A stretch of 64,000 nt of DNA, taken from positions 3,924,820-3,988,819 of the forward strand of contig CM037843.1 of the NCBI GenBank assembly GCA_021234535.1. The letters are read 5' to 3'. The notes beneath the pieces are model-generated. The model was not told the DNA's origin. It worked only from the letters and a program-made list of their open reading frames with translations, and made no database searches. Below, piece after piece: positions 23,676 through 37,231 of the stretch. Made by a program: the position numbers and the translations under genes. Each line of letters opens with the position of its first letter. Within the stretch, counting starts at the first letter, position 1. This DNA is from Stichopus chloronotus (lineage: Eukaryota > Echinodermata > Holothuroidea > Aspidochirotida > Stichopodidae).

Positions 23676-25872
23676 GAGTAAAAAGAGAGAAAAAATGCCC
23701 GCAGCATCCATTTAGAGACAGTTTTTAAACGGGCCATGCACGGAGTAGTCACCGTGATATTAGTCTGTCTGTGTGCGTCAGGCTCGAGCTTCTGCTTCTT
23801 ACGATGTGTGTGTGTGTGATATACAAATACGACGGCATTTCACTAGGATCGAACTAAATTTATAAGGTTTATAGAGCGGAGTAAAGTCAAAGGAACAGAA
23901 AATAAAGTAGAATGAGTTCAAAACGACCTCTAGAGCAATAGACAAAACGGGCCAGTCGCATGAATATCGTTGTCAAAGGAACCATGAATACATAAACGGG
24001 ATGTAATTTATTACGATTCTATTCTTCTCATCGGTTATGATTTATATTTTTAGTTAACTTTGCGAAATGTTCAAAACTAGTAATCCACGCGTCGCAAAGC
24101 TATTAACAAAAAGAAACTCTTATTATTTTTATTATTATTAGTATAGTGCACCATGTTTCTCTTTCAGGCATTTTAGGACATTATCGAGTTTTATCAGTAA
24201 AAACCATATTGCCAAATTTTGACATTTAAACAAAAGAAAGAGGGGATCGCAATCGCAATTATCAATGACTATAAATAAAAAGGAATGTTTGGTTGAAAAG
24301 GAAACAACTGAAATATGCAGTTTATGATTGTGCCAAGGCTAGGAGAGGGAACTACCGTGGATTTATCTACGTCCATGGAACAACCAAAGAACAACATTTT
24401 GAAGAGGAGCACAAAAAGAAAAGCTTGGAAAGCACACAGTATGATTCTTCCTCGATGAACAGTCAGATAACTGTTAGGAAAGGGTGCGTTGGGGTGGAGG
24501 GGGGGGGGGTGGGTTGTTGTGAATGTATTGTCTGAAATTGAGGTGCATAAGGGTAATGAATTTATGGGATAAGGACCATCTAGAACTATTTTAAGTCCTC
24601 AAATGTAATACAAAGTTTTGCAGCTGTGTAGTTTAAGGTTCTTGTCAAACACTAAAGGAGGGTCGGACGTGGGTCATGAGGTGGGGTTTAAGGGAACTAC
24701 AAGTCCTGTCTGAAAGAGGGATGCAGAGAGGGTACTGAATTTATGGAGATGGAGACCCTCCCTGTCCCGTATTGTATTAAGTCTCAGCACGTAATGCAAT
24801 ATGTACTGATATGTTATGTAAAGTGCTTTACCTGTTATATGAGGTGGGGGGGGGGGGGGGAAGAGGTATGAAAGGAAGCAGAATCCGTTCCACGAATTGA
24901 CTGAGAAGTCTTTGGGCTGAGTAAATAAGCACAATAGTGATGACCACAAAATCAGTTTGACATTAATATGTTTGATAATACCAGTGTAATTAAAGAAAAG
25001 GAATATATTTTGATAATATCAAATTAATGCCTTTTCTTTCAAAAATAATGTTGCAAAGAGGAAACAAAAACAAACAAACCCGAAAAGTAGAAATTTAGAA
25101 GATGAAACAGACATTCAGCAAGACAGACAGACAGACAGACAGAGGGATAGACGGTAGGATGAATGAATAGATAATGGGAAAAAGAATGATAAATGTATAA
25201 ACGGTCGGTTGATAGATGAATGGAAGGCTATATTACTGCACAGCAAGAGTGATTACTGAATATAGAAGGATCAATGGTTGGATGCATTGATGGACGGATC
25301 TAGCAAAAATGGATGAATAAATAAAAGGATGGTTGGATAAATTACATTGTGAATGAGTGAATGCAGTGGGTGGGTGCATGGATGGATTGCTAGGTGGGTG
25401 GAATGGGAATAGATGGATGTATCAATGGATGGATGGATAGATTAATATGTGTTACTGATACGTTTTATACAAATTATCAATAGAGGGAACTAGACAGCTG
25501 TTGATTATGTCTTTGGTGAAACACAAAACGACAAAATGAAGCAATCACATTAGCAGTGATGTATCCATGCAAAACAAGAATAAAGATGACACTTCATATG
25601 ACCTCGAGGACTTCGATTTTGGATTACATCCGGGTTTATGATGATGAACATATTGAACAGAGGGAATCAGTTTGAAAAGGTTACAGGACTCTTAAACATA
25701 TTCGATTATATCAAATTTCGCCAACGTCAGGGACAAAGATAGATGCGCAATGCAAAATATGATATTACAACGATTTTAGGAAAACATTTAGCCATTTTGC
25801 ATACAGATTGGATTTCTCAATAAACCGTCTTAAACATCGAGATTTGTGTGCAATCTAACCAAAGTCTTCGAC
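23676..25872. other. No gene seen; intron-like DNA
   Basis: Holds a TG run at 23803-23818, G runs at about 24498-24508 and 24846-24860, and the tetranucleotide tract listed next. An 80-codon frame at 24293-24535 has no acceptor and no domain. Confidence 0.55.
25120..25444. repeat. (AGAC)n followed by degenerate GATG/GGAT tract
   Basis: Six AGAC units are followed by about 300 bases of decayed tetranucleotide repeat in which GATGGATG, GATA and GGTTGGAT words recur. Old microsatellite; not coding. Confidence 0.85.
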
Positions 25873-25876
25873 TTAA

Positions 25877-26310
25877 AGGGACTGTCTGCAAACTTAATGC
25901 AAGTCAAGTCAATATTTGTGGAGGTTTTTTTCAATGTATCTAACAAAACAGTACAACGTGATGAAGTTTTCAACTCAGAATTCATTGACTGCCGGAAGGG
26001 CACATTTGAGAAAACTATTTCACTTGATTGGTCGGCTTATTAATGTTTGATGTGACGTCACAGTCTCTTATTGATAACTCTCTGCAAACGTCAATTGTTT
26101 TACAATTGCTCTTAGCAATGAGCTAGACGGTGTCTGTGTATGAGACTTTGGTGTGATAATGGTATCATTCATTGTACATGAGTATACGTGGAACAAAAAA
26201 AAAAGAAGAAAAAACAACTGACCCTATAGACTAGCGACGTTTGCAGAAAGTTATGTAAAGAAGAGAATGACGTCATATGAGCTCAGTATCAATAAGACGA
26301 CAGTTTACCT
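25877..26310. mobile_element. TTAA element with internal inverted repeats
   Basis: TTAA at 25873-25876 and 26311-26314 flank 434 bp. The ends are partly inverted (AGGGACTGTCTGC against the inverse of GACGACAGTTTACCT). Inside, about 42 bases at 26051-26092 are the imperfect inverse of 26230-26275: both hold TCTGCAAACGTC and a TGACGTCA. It can fold into a long hairpin. The 65-codon frame across its left half (25846-26043) is not credited. No second copy was seen in the window. Confidence 0.75.
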
Positions 26311-26314
26311 TTAA

Positions 26315-28740
26315 TTTGAATGAAAAATACATAGCTTTACTAGCCTATGAGAGAAACAGTTTGTTGAAGGACATGTAATACAACTAAATAATATGTGAAC
26401 TCGCGACAAGTGATAATTTGCGATGAATATTGTTGGACCTTCTTAGCAAAATAAAACTCAAACAAATCTGCTAAAACATTCAAAGTAAGACAACTGTGGA
26501 AACAGTTTTTGTCTTCATTATAACAGTAACATTGCTTGCCACGAGAGTATCCATTCCAGTATTATAATTACGATGTTTTCAAGTTGACATTCTTGTGTGA
26601 ATGGAAAAAAATGCTGAAATTACCGTATTTCCCTTTGAATAAACATATGACTGCTAAATGCAGTCTTATTACTTCGCTTGCATATTGTTTTGCGTTATAT
26701 ATGCTCATGAAAGTACATTGTGGATTACATCATCCACTAAAACGAAGCAAAAATTGAAACTCCGCTGATATTCTTTAAGAATGTCGAGCACAGGACACCA
26801 GTGGCCCTTCAGTATCATTCGAGTTCATTAGATCGAAACCGTAGACTAAATATTACGTAATAAGTTCATTAATGAGAGCAACGGAAGTGAATGGGGATGA
26901 TCAGTGGGAATAGAATTAAATTTCAAACACATACCTCAAATCATTGTCAGATGTCGCATGCACAGGATCATTGATTGGACATTTGTAAGAGGCAAGACCC
27001 CATATTTTACAGGAAAAGGGAGAACCCCAACCCCGGTGCCGGTAATCATTGTATGACATTTCACTTCCGCAAATGTGTTTTTGTATTTGAAAAATACAAA
27101 CTTGTACTTCATCTGTGAATTTCATTTACCAGTTATACAATTTATTGTCTTCTGTATTTCCCTGCAAATGTTCGTTGTGAAACTATACTAACGACATATT
27201 TATGACAACTCGGAGGTGGGTTAAATCTGTTAAAGCTTCTTTTTCCCCCTTTGTCTGTGATACACATGTCTAAACTTACATATAAAGATACATGCATTAT
27301 TTTACAAACCAGTCAGCCTTACTTAACAGTCCCCAGTTTAAACTACATGAATAATGAAATAATGTTTTTAGTTAACTAAGTAATTTATGCGGGTAAGTTT
27401 ATGGGCTTGATACTGGTAAATATTTCATTGTGGCTTTCGTATGAGAAGAAACGTTTACTCCCTTTATTTCATCTTGATTCCTGTTTTCCCTGTAAGCCCG
27501 TGTACATATATGCATTTGTAACTGTTCTACAAACCCCTGGTTTACTTCATTATTTACTAACGGTATCGAATATGTTTATATATATGTGCGGTTCATCGTT
27601 AAATGTGAAATTGCTGTATTTGGTACATGTAAAACCTAGATTTAACGTTAAACTTTAAGTTTTGGTGCATTTTTTTTTTAGCATGCAGTTTGTAGTTTTC
27701 ATAAGCAGAATAAAACGAATGTCTTTGTCTCTGATTTATTCATATATTTTTCTTGTATGAAAATCTTTTATTCATGTCATACAAAAACAACATCCTTCAT
27801 TTTCAGATATATAATGAAAAGAAGTAAACAGGGAAAAAAAGGAAGAAATTAAGATAGAATCCGGAAAAAAATTGTTTATTTTAGAATAATTGAGTACTTT
27901 TGACAGAGGAACGTACAGACATCACATGAGCACTTTGCAGCAGTTGCAACACATTGAAAAGGTCGAAGTATAATGAGATATTATGAACAGGCTGTGACAA
28001 GATTTTATGTGGCATTCAACTTAAAATTTTGCACAAAGCGATTATGAGAGTTGTCAAATACTTAATGACAACGATCAATTTAAGGTAGTCTTATTAAAGT
28101 AGCTTAGAGAATCATTTTAGTCTTAACAGACTATATACCTGTACACGGTACATCTCGCATATCACTGTTGTCGCATTCATTTTGGTGTTCTCTTTACTTT
28201 CCGTGTTATACCCATGTCCTTCGCTCTTGCAAAGAAATTCGGTCAAACGCAGTTGGGTATAAATCGACTTGCTTCAATTTGTTGACGGTTCGTTTTCAAT
28301 TTGGTAAAATTTTCATCAACAAAAAAATAGAAAAAGGACAGACAGACAGGAAAAAAACAAATGACGAAGGTAAAAAGGTTGTATCTTCACATAAAATGAA
28401 AGCAGAAGGGTTAGAGTGTAGACATTTTTGTGCTCGCGTATGGTACTTAGCAGGAGGCATCTGAGGCCCACTGCTAATCGTTCGCCCATGAAATTAACCA
28501 CATATATTTCGCAATCTGATCCTTACTTAATTAGACTCCTCAAAAAGTCATATAGGTAGGTCTTGTACCAGAACTACATATCGGACTGATCGATATACAC
28601 ACACAACACACCCACACACACACACACAGGCAGGATTGATGCAAGTTACGCTTGTATCAATCCTGTCATTCAGTCTTGAAATTTACTCTGAGCTGCACTG
28701 ATGAGTCCTAACAAGGACGAAACAGTACTGTCTGCAGATT
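26315..28740. other. No gene seen; intron-like DNA
   Basis: Unique AT-rich sequence with a degenerate CA run at 28596-28628. Frames at 27401-27658 and 28168-28464 have no recognisable domain. Confidence 0.55.
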
Positions 28741-28741
28741 G

Positions 28742-28745
<4 letters not shown>

Positions 28746-28803
<58 letters not shown>
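28746..28803. repeat. (TA)n microsatellite
   Basis: About 58 bases of pure TA repeat. It lies about 50 bp from the end of family-1 copy B. Confidence 0.97.
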
Positions 28804-28807
<4 letters not shown>

Positions 28808-28851
28808 TTTCAACTATGACATTTCTTTTCTTGGACAGAAAGATAATATCA

Positions 28852-29428
28852 ATCTGGAAAAATGAATAGGTTTTAGTTGGTTAATTTTGCCATATGATTT
28901 CAAATCCTTCTAACATAACGACAAAAAGTGTAGAATACGATAGTGTAGTGGTTGACAGTTTTCATTCAAATCAACGGTGTGCTTCTTTGAGCAAGCCAAT
29001 GGGAAGTATACTAGTATTGAATATTCAGTTACCAACTCAGGATCACTGACGCCGCGGCCAAGGTTGTGTTCAGTTCGTAGGTTATTTGTAAATACAGTGT
29101 TTCCTTTCACCAAATACTACAATTCCGGATACCTACCAAGGAGCGTCGACTTGAGTAATATGTTTTTGTTACACTAGTGAGAAGTGTACTGTTGCATATT
29201 CATTATGTAGGCGGTGATAGTAAGAACCGTTAATTTTCAAATCTGATTTCTGTTTTTTACTGTTTTTATGCCAATCCCGTTGCTTTTTGAAGTGGTTACT
29301 GTCATTTTCCTTCGTTGAAAGACATAGCCAGTTCATGTACAACCTCCCGTGTACATTTAAAAATAAAGAAAAAGTTAGGATCAAACATAATCTTATCTTT
29401 TTGGTTTTTCATTACACACGCAATCACT
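28852..29428 (-). repeat. Dispersed repeat family 1, copy B
   Basis: Reverse-orientation copy of 11554-12112 with roughly 75-80% identity by eye. Shared words include GTGGTTGACAGTTTTCATTC, AAGCCAATGGGAAGTATA and GTGTACATTTAAAAATAAAG. It keeps a 71-codon frame (29169-29384, minus) that aligns in frame with copy A. A gene product is possible but unproved; copy C has lost it. Confidence 0.8.
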
Positions 29429-29429
29429 T

Positions 29430-30756
29430 AGGATTTAGACCAACATGTTCTTGAAGTCTCGTGTATTTTAAGCTTAACGAGGCATGGCAAGATTCCCTTT
29501 AAAAGATACACACATGCAATCACACATCAAAAAGTCGTTATACATTAACAATTTTAATACAACGGCACTCTCTGTGAATTCATATCATGTGTGAGTTATT
29601 TGTAGTCAACTTATTTGTTTTTCACCGATAGAAACCAGCTTTGTTATTCGTGTCATGCTTGTCAAGACTTCCTGCTTGAAGTGGTGGAGAGGACTTTGTG
29701 ACTATTTTTTTTTTTTTTGCCCTCTGTATACGGTTCTTCAAGTGGGTTAAGAATACAAATTTTTTAATTTTGTTTCACAGCGAGGAAGTTTACCTTTTGG
29801 CATCAAATTTTCCACAAAGTTAATTCCCACTGTGAGAGAAGAAAGAGGTTACGACTTTTCACTTGGTCATTTCACCTCTGTCCCACAAATTTGACAGTTA
29901 TGGTTGTTCAGTTCCGCCCCCTTTTCCCTTTTTTTTCCCTTCCTTTTTATTTTGCGCAGTTCCTTAGAACGCAAACCTCCTTTCATAAGTCGGTCCCGTA
30001 AAAAGAGCAAGGGTCACGAGGGTCAAGACCAATCTGGCCTATTTGAGCAGTTGTCACCTGAAGGCTAGGATTTACATCGACCACATTGGGGAATAGGATA
30101 GATTTTCCCCGTCTTTAATATATGGGGAAACCCTTAAGCCTAACCAGCTTAGGTTCATCCGTCTAATGCATAGTTTCGCATGACGACGCACATGCTGTCC
30201 GCCCGAGGCTTGAATTACAAATTATCGAAATGAGGATTTCTTCATGATTATCACAAATGTAGAAGCGTAATTCCTGGCAACGCCAAATTGCTCAGTTGCC
30301 TCTCGAGTTGAAAAAGGCGTGAATTCATTGACTTTTTATGATCTGTCGGTTATTGCCCTTAGATATGTCGCATGTATACAATTTGTGGTGCGAGCATTAC
30401 CTACATAAACGGTAATTAAGAATGATAACAATGCAATATTCCAATAGGTTCTAAAAGTTTAATTTCCAACCTTAAGCAAATGGATCACGTTGCAGTTGTA
30501 GATGTTGTTGTTTCTGTTGTACAAACAACTTAGACTACTTACAGTTTTCATAACTGTTCTAATCAAAACTGTTCTAATCAATGTAATTATTTTTCATTTA
30601 ACAAGTAAGGCATTTCGATTCCTTAAAGGAATGTATTACACTGGAATTTCTATGGATTTCACACCTCAAACACTTGCATCGAAACGAGAAGGGAAAGAAA
30701 AAAAGAGAGGGGGGGGGGGGAAGGGACAGTTACTCAAATAATGACTCATGTTTTTC
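29430..30756. other. No gene seen
   Basis: Unique sequence with T-rich runs at 29705-29719 and 29924-29950 and a G run at about 30709-30720. A palindromic ATTCCTTAAAGGAAT occurs near 30619; it is centred on TTAA but no element surrounds it. Confidence 0.55.
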
Positions 30757-30760
30757 TTAA

Positions 30761-31156
30761 AGAGGAACCGTAGTGGGTGTTTCAGTTTCAACCTACATTT
30801 AGTGCACATCTTTTTACAAACAGTCACGACAGTATTGGTTTTATTTTAGTAATAGTTTCTTTCCAAATGATACTTCAAACTGCCCGCCGTTGTTGTATCG
30901 CATTTTGGAAATGTACGACGTATCACATGTACCGGCAATAATACATGACATGTACAGGTGTATGTATGACGTCACGAATCACGTTATTTCGCAGCAACAT
31001 GTGTCCGACGTGCGACTGAATAAAATGTATATTCATAAAAACTTCATATTTGCTTGGAGGTGAATTTATTGTGCTACCGGAATGGTGTCTAACTGTTTGG
31101 AAAACTATATTTGAAGTATCAGGACTATCAGGGAGGCGCTGTTCAACGGTTTTCCT
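30761..31156. mobile_element. TTAA element with CRE core
   Basis: TTAA at 30757-30760 and 31157-31160 flank 396 bp. The left end AGAGGAACCGT and the inverted right end AGGAAAACCGT match closely, and a second block (TTTTTACAAACAGTCACGAC against the inverse of AACTGTTTGGAAAA) continues the symmetry weakly. It contains TGACGTCA at 30967-30974. No ORF. Non-autonomous TTAA-type element, single copy in the window. Confidence 0.65.
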
Positions 31157-31160
31157 TTAA

Positions 31161-34100
31161 TGGGTAAAACACTGACTCAATGTTTGAGAGCGGGTGGGGG
31201 CTGGTGAACAACATGTTTCTTTTTCTTCTTCAAAGTAGCAGTAGCGTTGTAAATTGTAACAGGTATGTACAACTTAAGTGAAAAGACACCCACAGATATC
31301 GCACACACACACACCCTACATTTCCATGGCCAAAAGCGTGATATGTATAAGTGAGTACCTACAGAATGAACACGTGAATGCGTTGGTGTAAAATCAAATC
31401 CGCAGATCCGTTAAATTTCATTGCCAGAGCTGATTTTTTTTTTTATGTTTCTTGAAACGATTTGCTAAGGAGTAATGTGAAGGCTATTCATATGGACTAG
31501 AATTTTAACACATTCTTTATGAGGATAGTCTACGGTTTTTTTTTTTATGGCATACAACGATTAACCTGTCAATCCAAGACACAGGAGATCACTCAGCAAC
31601 ATTGCCGTTGGGGAGGGGGGGGGGGGTACTGCCATAAGCTCTATTACTAATCGCGAGCACAATCGGAGAGAGAAATGATTAGGGGAACTGACCTTTTGCG
31701 ACAATGATATTGAATCCTGCGTGAGTATATATAATCATCACGATATGTATCACAATATATATATCACGCTATATCATGAGACATAAGATCCGGTCGTTAT
31801 ACGTAATTACATGGAACGGGGGATTGGATAAAATAGCCTATAACAGAAAGAAGTCTCGCGGTGTTCCTGTCAAAACATTACTGAAAGTCACTGTCAGACT
31901 GTTGGTAGGTAAAATAGGAGAATAGCTAGTTGTGATAATATAGACATTTCATTCTAGCCAGTCTCTGATAAGTCCTACTGAAAAATGAGCCATGAAAATG
32001 AATTATACTAACATTATGGGCTGGATCCACAGGGTCCAAACAGACACGATTTCGGCCAAATTTTGTTCGAAGTTCTTTGAAAATTTTACGTCCCTTTTCT
32101 TTTGGATGACTGCATGCGTGGGGGCTGAATGCCAGATGCTATATATGGTGCAACAAAAGAACGGAATTGTGAAATTAATTTTCCTTCTGAACAGATTTTC
32201 GTTGTCCTATTTTACTTTTTTTAATTATACATCGAATTTTCTGAAACGATTTTGGTCTACCTTTGGTGGAACCACACCACCCCTCGGACCCGTCAGTGTT
32301 CTTCTTCCATCTGGCTGTTTCAGAACAAAGTAGAAAAAAAGGAATCTAAAAATTAAAAAAAGAATGTGCTTATTCCATGAGAAAGAAAATGTGACTTTTA
32401 GATATCCACCTACTGAACGCCTATCAATTAAATAATTTAAAAAGTATGATACAACAATCTCGGTATTTACAAGTGATCCAATTCTTTTGTTGGGTACCCG
32501 TTTCTATCACTCCCTTTCATTTCACTTCCCAGCGGTTTAGTTTTATTTTTATGTTTTCGTTGTCTTTAAGCACGTTTAAAGCACCTTACTCGTCACTTTA
32601 CACTTAAGGCGGGGGCTTATCAAGAAGATACTTAAAAAAGAAACAAAGGGGGCTTTGATCGATAAAAAGATGTTGGCAATTTATTGATCGCAATATAGAA
32701 AGGAAAACAAATTGTAAGATTTATTACGCAGTCCCTCCACCCAAAGTTGTTTTTCTTGAAAGTATTGTTTTAAGTTAATCACGAGTTTACTTTCTACTCT
32801 AACTAGGACTGGAAAGAGTTTTTGAAAAAGGCTATGGATATTCCAGGTTAGTTTCTCCAGTTGTGTTGTTCTTGTAGGATGTAATAATTAACACCTTTAA
32901 AATGGTTTTATCGAACGCAGTACGACTGTCACAATATACTCTGTGGTGTTTTAACCGGAGGTGTGTATACAAAGGGTAATTGCCGACAACCGCGTACCGT
33001 AGCACGCCGTTGCTACAGTTTGAAGCCACAGCTGCCATGAGGGGGGAATTTCCCTGCTTCAACTCTCGGACTATTCAACCCTTTCGTCTCATTAGGGTCT
33101 TTTGAGAATCAGACAAATGTAAGTACTAATGGAACTATAGTTATCTGAAATTTGTTGGTATGTGTATATCTGCAAAACGAATGAGTGTGTTGTGTGTGCA
33201 CTTCCCTTCACAGTTAAACAAAACCCGGAAAGACCAGTAAATATTTGATATGAGGATTTGTGATAGAAAGACAAAACACAACACTACTTGGTCTATCTAA
33301 AGGGAGAACGTAATGTAAAAATAAATTAAAATGATTGAAATTAAAACGAAAGGGGAGATGTAAGTCCTATTCTGAACAGTTTTTTCCAGAAACTCGTAAT
33401 TATAGTGACAGTTTGAGAAGTTTGGAAAACACCAAAATCGTAGCAAAAGTTTTAGTATTGTTATTTAACGTTTATCGGATCTTCTCCACAATGAGTTTAC
33501 AATAGACAGACTGAGCGATCTTGAACAATACCAAGTAACTGTTTGAGAACAATATTGGCTATTTCAACTTATACAGAAGGTTTTTAGCTTACATATTTTT
33601 TATAAGTTATTCCGGACTCTTTCCGTGCATCGAGATAGTGAACTCCAGGCATGTTTAAAAAATAAAATATATTTTGTTTTGTTACAGAAATCATGTGAAC
33701 GAATTGAACGATACATTTCCCAATGGACAAAAGGAAATATGTATCATAACAAGTGACCAGTGACGGAACATCTGTTTCATGGAATATTTCTAACAAACAG
33801 TCTAAACTATAGATGATGGTACTTTGAATATAGACAACGTATAGCATGGTTGCACCTACAATGACGCACCTAAGAATTTGATCGATGATTATGAAGTTGG
33901 TAAAATTCCAAAGCACTCATCTAGATGGGGTTGTCGTACAAGCAGTACCTCACAAATGTAATGATATGAAAAGATTTTCTGTGCTGCCTTTTCATATTTT
34001 AAAATCGAGGACAGCGTGAACCCAAGATTTCTGCTGTTACAAGTATTTGTATGCACCTAAATTGACACATTGTAACTTTGGTGGAGTCGTAAGCAAAGTC

Positions 34101-36155
34101 AAATGGAAGAGTAGCATTAGCCGTGAGGTATATGTATCATGTAAACTTAAGTCTAGCAGATGGATCATCTTTTTGGAGACATGGTTGAGGTGTATTCTGG
34201 GTTATTTTGTTGAAGTGACATTTCAAATTAGGATACGACGCCTAGCCTATGGGCAACTTGGGTGGATAAACCTTATCAAAGAACCAGAATTTTCATCAGC
34301 AACATAAATTAAGGAATTATCTCATTCTGCTTTCAATACAATAGGTTAGTTTGCCTGAAGTAATACAGTTTCAACAATAGCTAGGGATGCGTCATTCTAG
34401 GGGATGTGTCATTCTAGGTGTACTTACTACACCGCATATTTCCTTGACCTATGTTGATGGACAGACGGTAAATGAAGCTAAAAATGTTCTAGTCTCGTTG
34501 TTTCTTTAATTTTCCTATATTTTCTTTTTTTGGGTTTCTCTTGTTTTCTGTTTGTTCCTTTGATTTTTTTTATCTTATTGTATTTTTTGTCTTTACCTTG
34601 TTCTGTTTCTATCCTTGATCTTATTTCTATTGTTATCTTTAATCCTGTTCTGATCCTGTTTCTTTGATCTTATTCTTCTTTTATGTTTATCCAGTTGCTT
34701 CTGAAACCTTGTCTCTCTTCATATCTTTGATCTTGTTCTATTCCTTTTCTTTACACTTTATTTTTTTTCTTAATGTCTGTGTAATACACAAACAATAAGA
34801 GATAAATCTGATTATCATCGTTCTACCAGATTCTTTTAATGAATTTTCTTGTTAATAAAATGTAAATAAAAAATTCTACAAAACAAACATTTCACATTTT
34901 TTTTTATCTCTCGGCTTGACAAAATATCATACACAGGCATGTACTTTCTTTGCAATTTAAGGCTGTTGATTGATCCCTTTTGTCACGTACTATCATCACT
35001 GGGTCTCCTGCTCAGTGAAGAATAAAACAGACTACCTTTCTCATTGTTTACCACAATAAAACGTATCAACTAAAACATTTTTCAAGGGCATTTGAAACAG
35101 TCATATATGTGCTCACTCATGTGGAAACTTGATATACTTTTTTGTTATTGTTTCCACTTGATTACAAATATTTTACGGATATCGAATGGATAGATTTAGA
35201 CCGTTGCGCTTCTTTTGGTTATAGAACAAATACAAAAGTATAGACCACACATTTTCTCCTCTAAATTTCATTTGAAAATTGATATGTAAATGACACAAGT
35301 ATTTGATAAACATGAGACACCCAACTTCTTTCAAACAACCTGAAGAAACGACATTTATCATTACTGCCTTATATGCCACAATACATAGTTCCAATTTTCG
35401 ATTACATCTAGAATATCTTTTATGTTACACTTTTCAGTTTCTCATGTATTTGTGATATTTCAAAAATGGCTTAGACCGCTATCCAATTATCCTTTGTTTA
35501 CCTTAACTCCATATTCCTGGAAGGGAGCCCTGAAGATGAAAAAGTTTAGAATAACCTTATCGATAAATATTTCAAAATTTGGTGCCCATTGTGACGGTCT
35601 CGTGATGAGTCAGATGTACAACTTGCTATATTTTCTAGGTAACGAATGTACATTATTAATCACAGTTACACAACCCTGAAATTGACGTGGTGTTGAGTGT
35701 CACAAGGGAACACACACAAAGTCACAAAGTATGAAAACAATCTAACACACAACCAAAGCTATAAAGTCATCCACAACATTCTGTTGCTATTTTTATTTTG
35801 TCTTCGTTGATTTGTTAATGCAGTGAATTGCACTGGTGTTACATTATATCTCTGTACGATATCAGTTGTTTTGGTCCTTTTGGGCAAAGTTACGTTATTA
35901 TTTCCTTTTCTTATATACATACTGAGAGAGATAAACCTATATTGGTAAAGAGATAGTTTGAGAAATTGAGATGGGAAGGGTGGGTGGAAAATGAGTTTCA
36001 TGTTTTAAGTTACGCAGTGTAGTACATTTGACTATTGACTTTGCAACTTGGAATCATGAATGCGGTACCATAAACTGTCTACCAAATTTGACACGAACTT
36101 CTACTGTATCCATCTGACATGAAACCTGAAATGATATATTAATCATTCTACATAA
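31161..36155. other. No gene seen; longest featureless stretch
   Basis: Five kilobases with only low-complexity patches: CA at about 31303-31315, a G run at 31611-31626, TATATAC words at 31723-31775 and the pyrimidine tract listed next. The 113- and 110-codon frames (31992-32333 +, 33584-33916 minus) are AT-rich and without motifs. Consistent with a long intron or intergenic DNA. Confidence 0.5.
34495..34780. repeat. Pyrimidine-rich strand with decayed 25-30-bp repeats
   Basis: For nearly 290 bases the + strand is dominated by T and C, and the words TTTGATCTT, CTTGTTCT and TCCTGTTC recur at intervals of roughly 25-30 bases. This looks like an old minisatellite. Such homopyrimidine asymmetry can favour triplex DNA, but that is inference. 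Confidence 0.5.
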
Positions 36156-36159
36156 TTAC

Positions 36160-36660
36160 AAAAATTGTTAAAGACGATGATGATGTGGTTGACAGTTTTC
36201 ATTCAACTAGACAGAGCGCTTCTTTTGAACAAGCCAGTGGGAAGTATATCCTAAATATAATGAATATTCAGTTCGTCTTAACAGCTGATTATTGATACCG
36301 TATATGAGACGATCAATATGTGGTTTCTCAGTATATGTAAATACAGCGAGTTCGTTTGCCTCAGTACTACAATTCATAATCATGAGTTGCATGTTTTTTT
36401 ATACACCCGTGAGAACGTTATCCTTGTATATTCAATGTTAAGGTGTCTTCTACTTGTTATAGTAAGAACAGTCAATTTTCAAGTATAAGTTCTGCTTTTT
36501 ACTGTATTTATGCCGTTTTCGTTGCTAAGTTGAAGTACTGAGTTACAGTAAGTTTCACCCACTGAATGACGGCTACCGTCCATGAACAAATGTACAAATG
36601 AATAAGAAAGAAAAAGTTAAAATCAAACATAATCTTTTTCTTTTTTCTTCGCAATTATTT
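36160..36660 (-). repeat. Dispersed repeat family 1, copy C
   Basis: Third copy of the family at 11554 and 28852. It shares GTGGTTGACAGTTTTCATTC, AAGCCAGTGGGAAGTATA, GTAAGAACAGTCAATTTTCA and AAATCAAACATAATC. It is the most diverged copy and its reading frame is broken. Confidence 0.75.
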
Positions 36661-37231
36661 TATTAATTGTTTTGGCCACAACTTCATAAATATCCTCACT
36701 GAATGAGGCTGAACGGTCACAAGTTGCTGAAGTCATTGACTACTTCCGTGTAAAAACTGAGAACAATGTGAACAGGTATTTGAATTACTGATATTTTGTT
36801 ATTCTGTTAACATGTCTAGGGAACTGCAAAAATACTTTCTTTATAAAGTATAAATACATTGGGAAAACATTGAAAAATAAGAACCCTAAGTAATCTCTTA
36901 TGATAAGCTTGTATCCCCCCCCCAAAAAAACAACAACAAAACAGTCTAATAGTCGATTGAACGGGCTACTGCCATATGCGTTAACAGTACTGTTAGCATG
37001 CCCGACATTTCAAATATATGTAACAATTTACAACGCAGAATACATTAAAAAATGACTTGCAAATAATAGCGTTAACCTATCATAAATTCATCCAACTTTC
37101 TCGAGTTACGATTTGAAAAGCGGTTCTTCCTCGCTTTCTTTTTTGCATACTTTTTCCTGCTTCTCGCTCAAGGATTTTAGATTGACAAATGAGGCCCGGT
37201 ATAGGCATCGTATCCTTGCATGTTGTCACAG
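36661..37231. other. No gene seen
   Basis: Unique AT-rich DNA with a short C-then-A run at 36914-36926, leading into the acceptor of the next exon candidate. Confidence 0.5.

Noticed and set aside
32261..32314. 54-base minus-strand AG...GT block, phase 1-1
   Set aside because: Good pyrimidine tract but only 17 codons and a weak donor; no partner exon.
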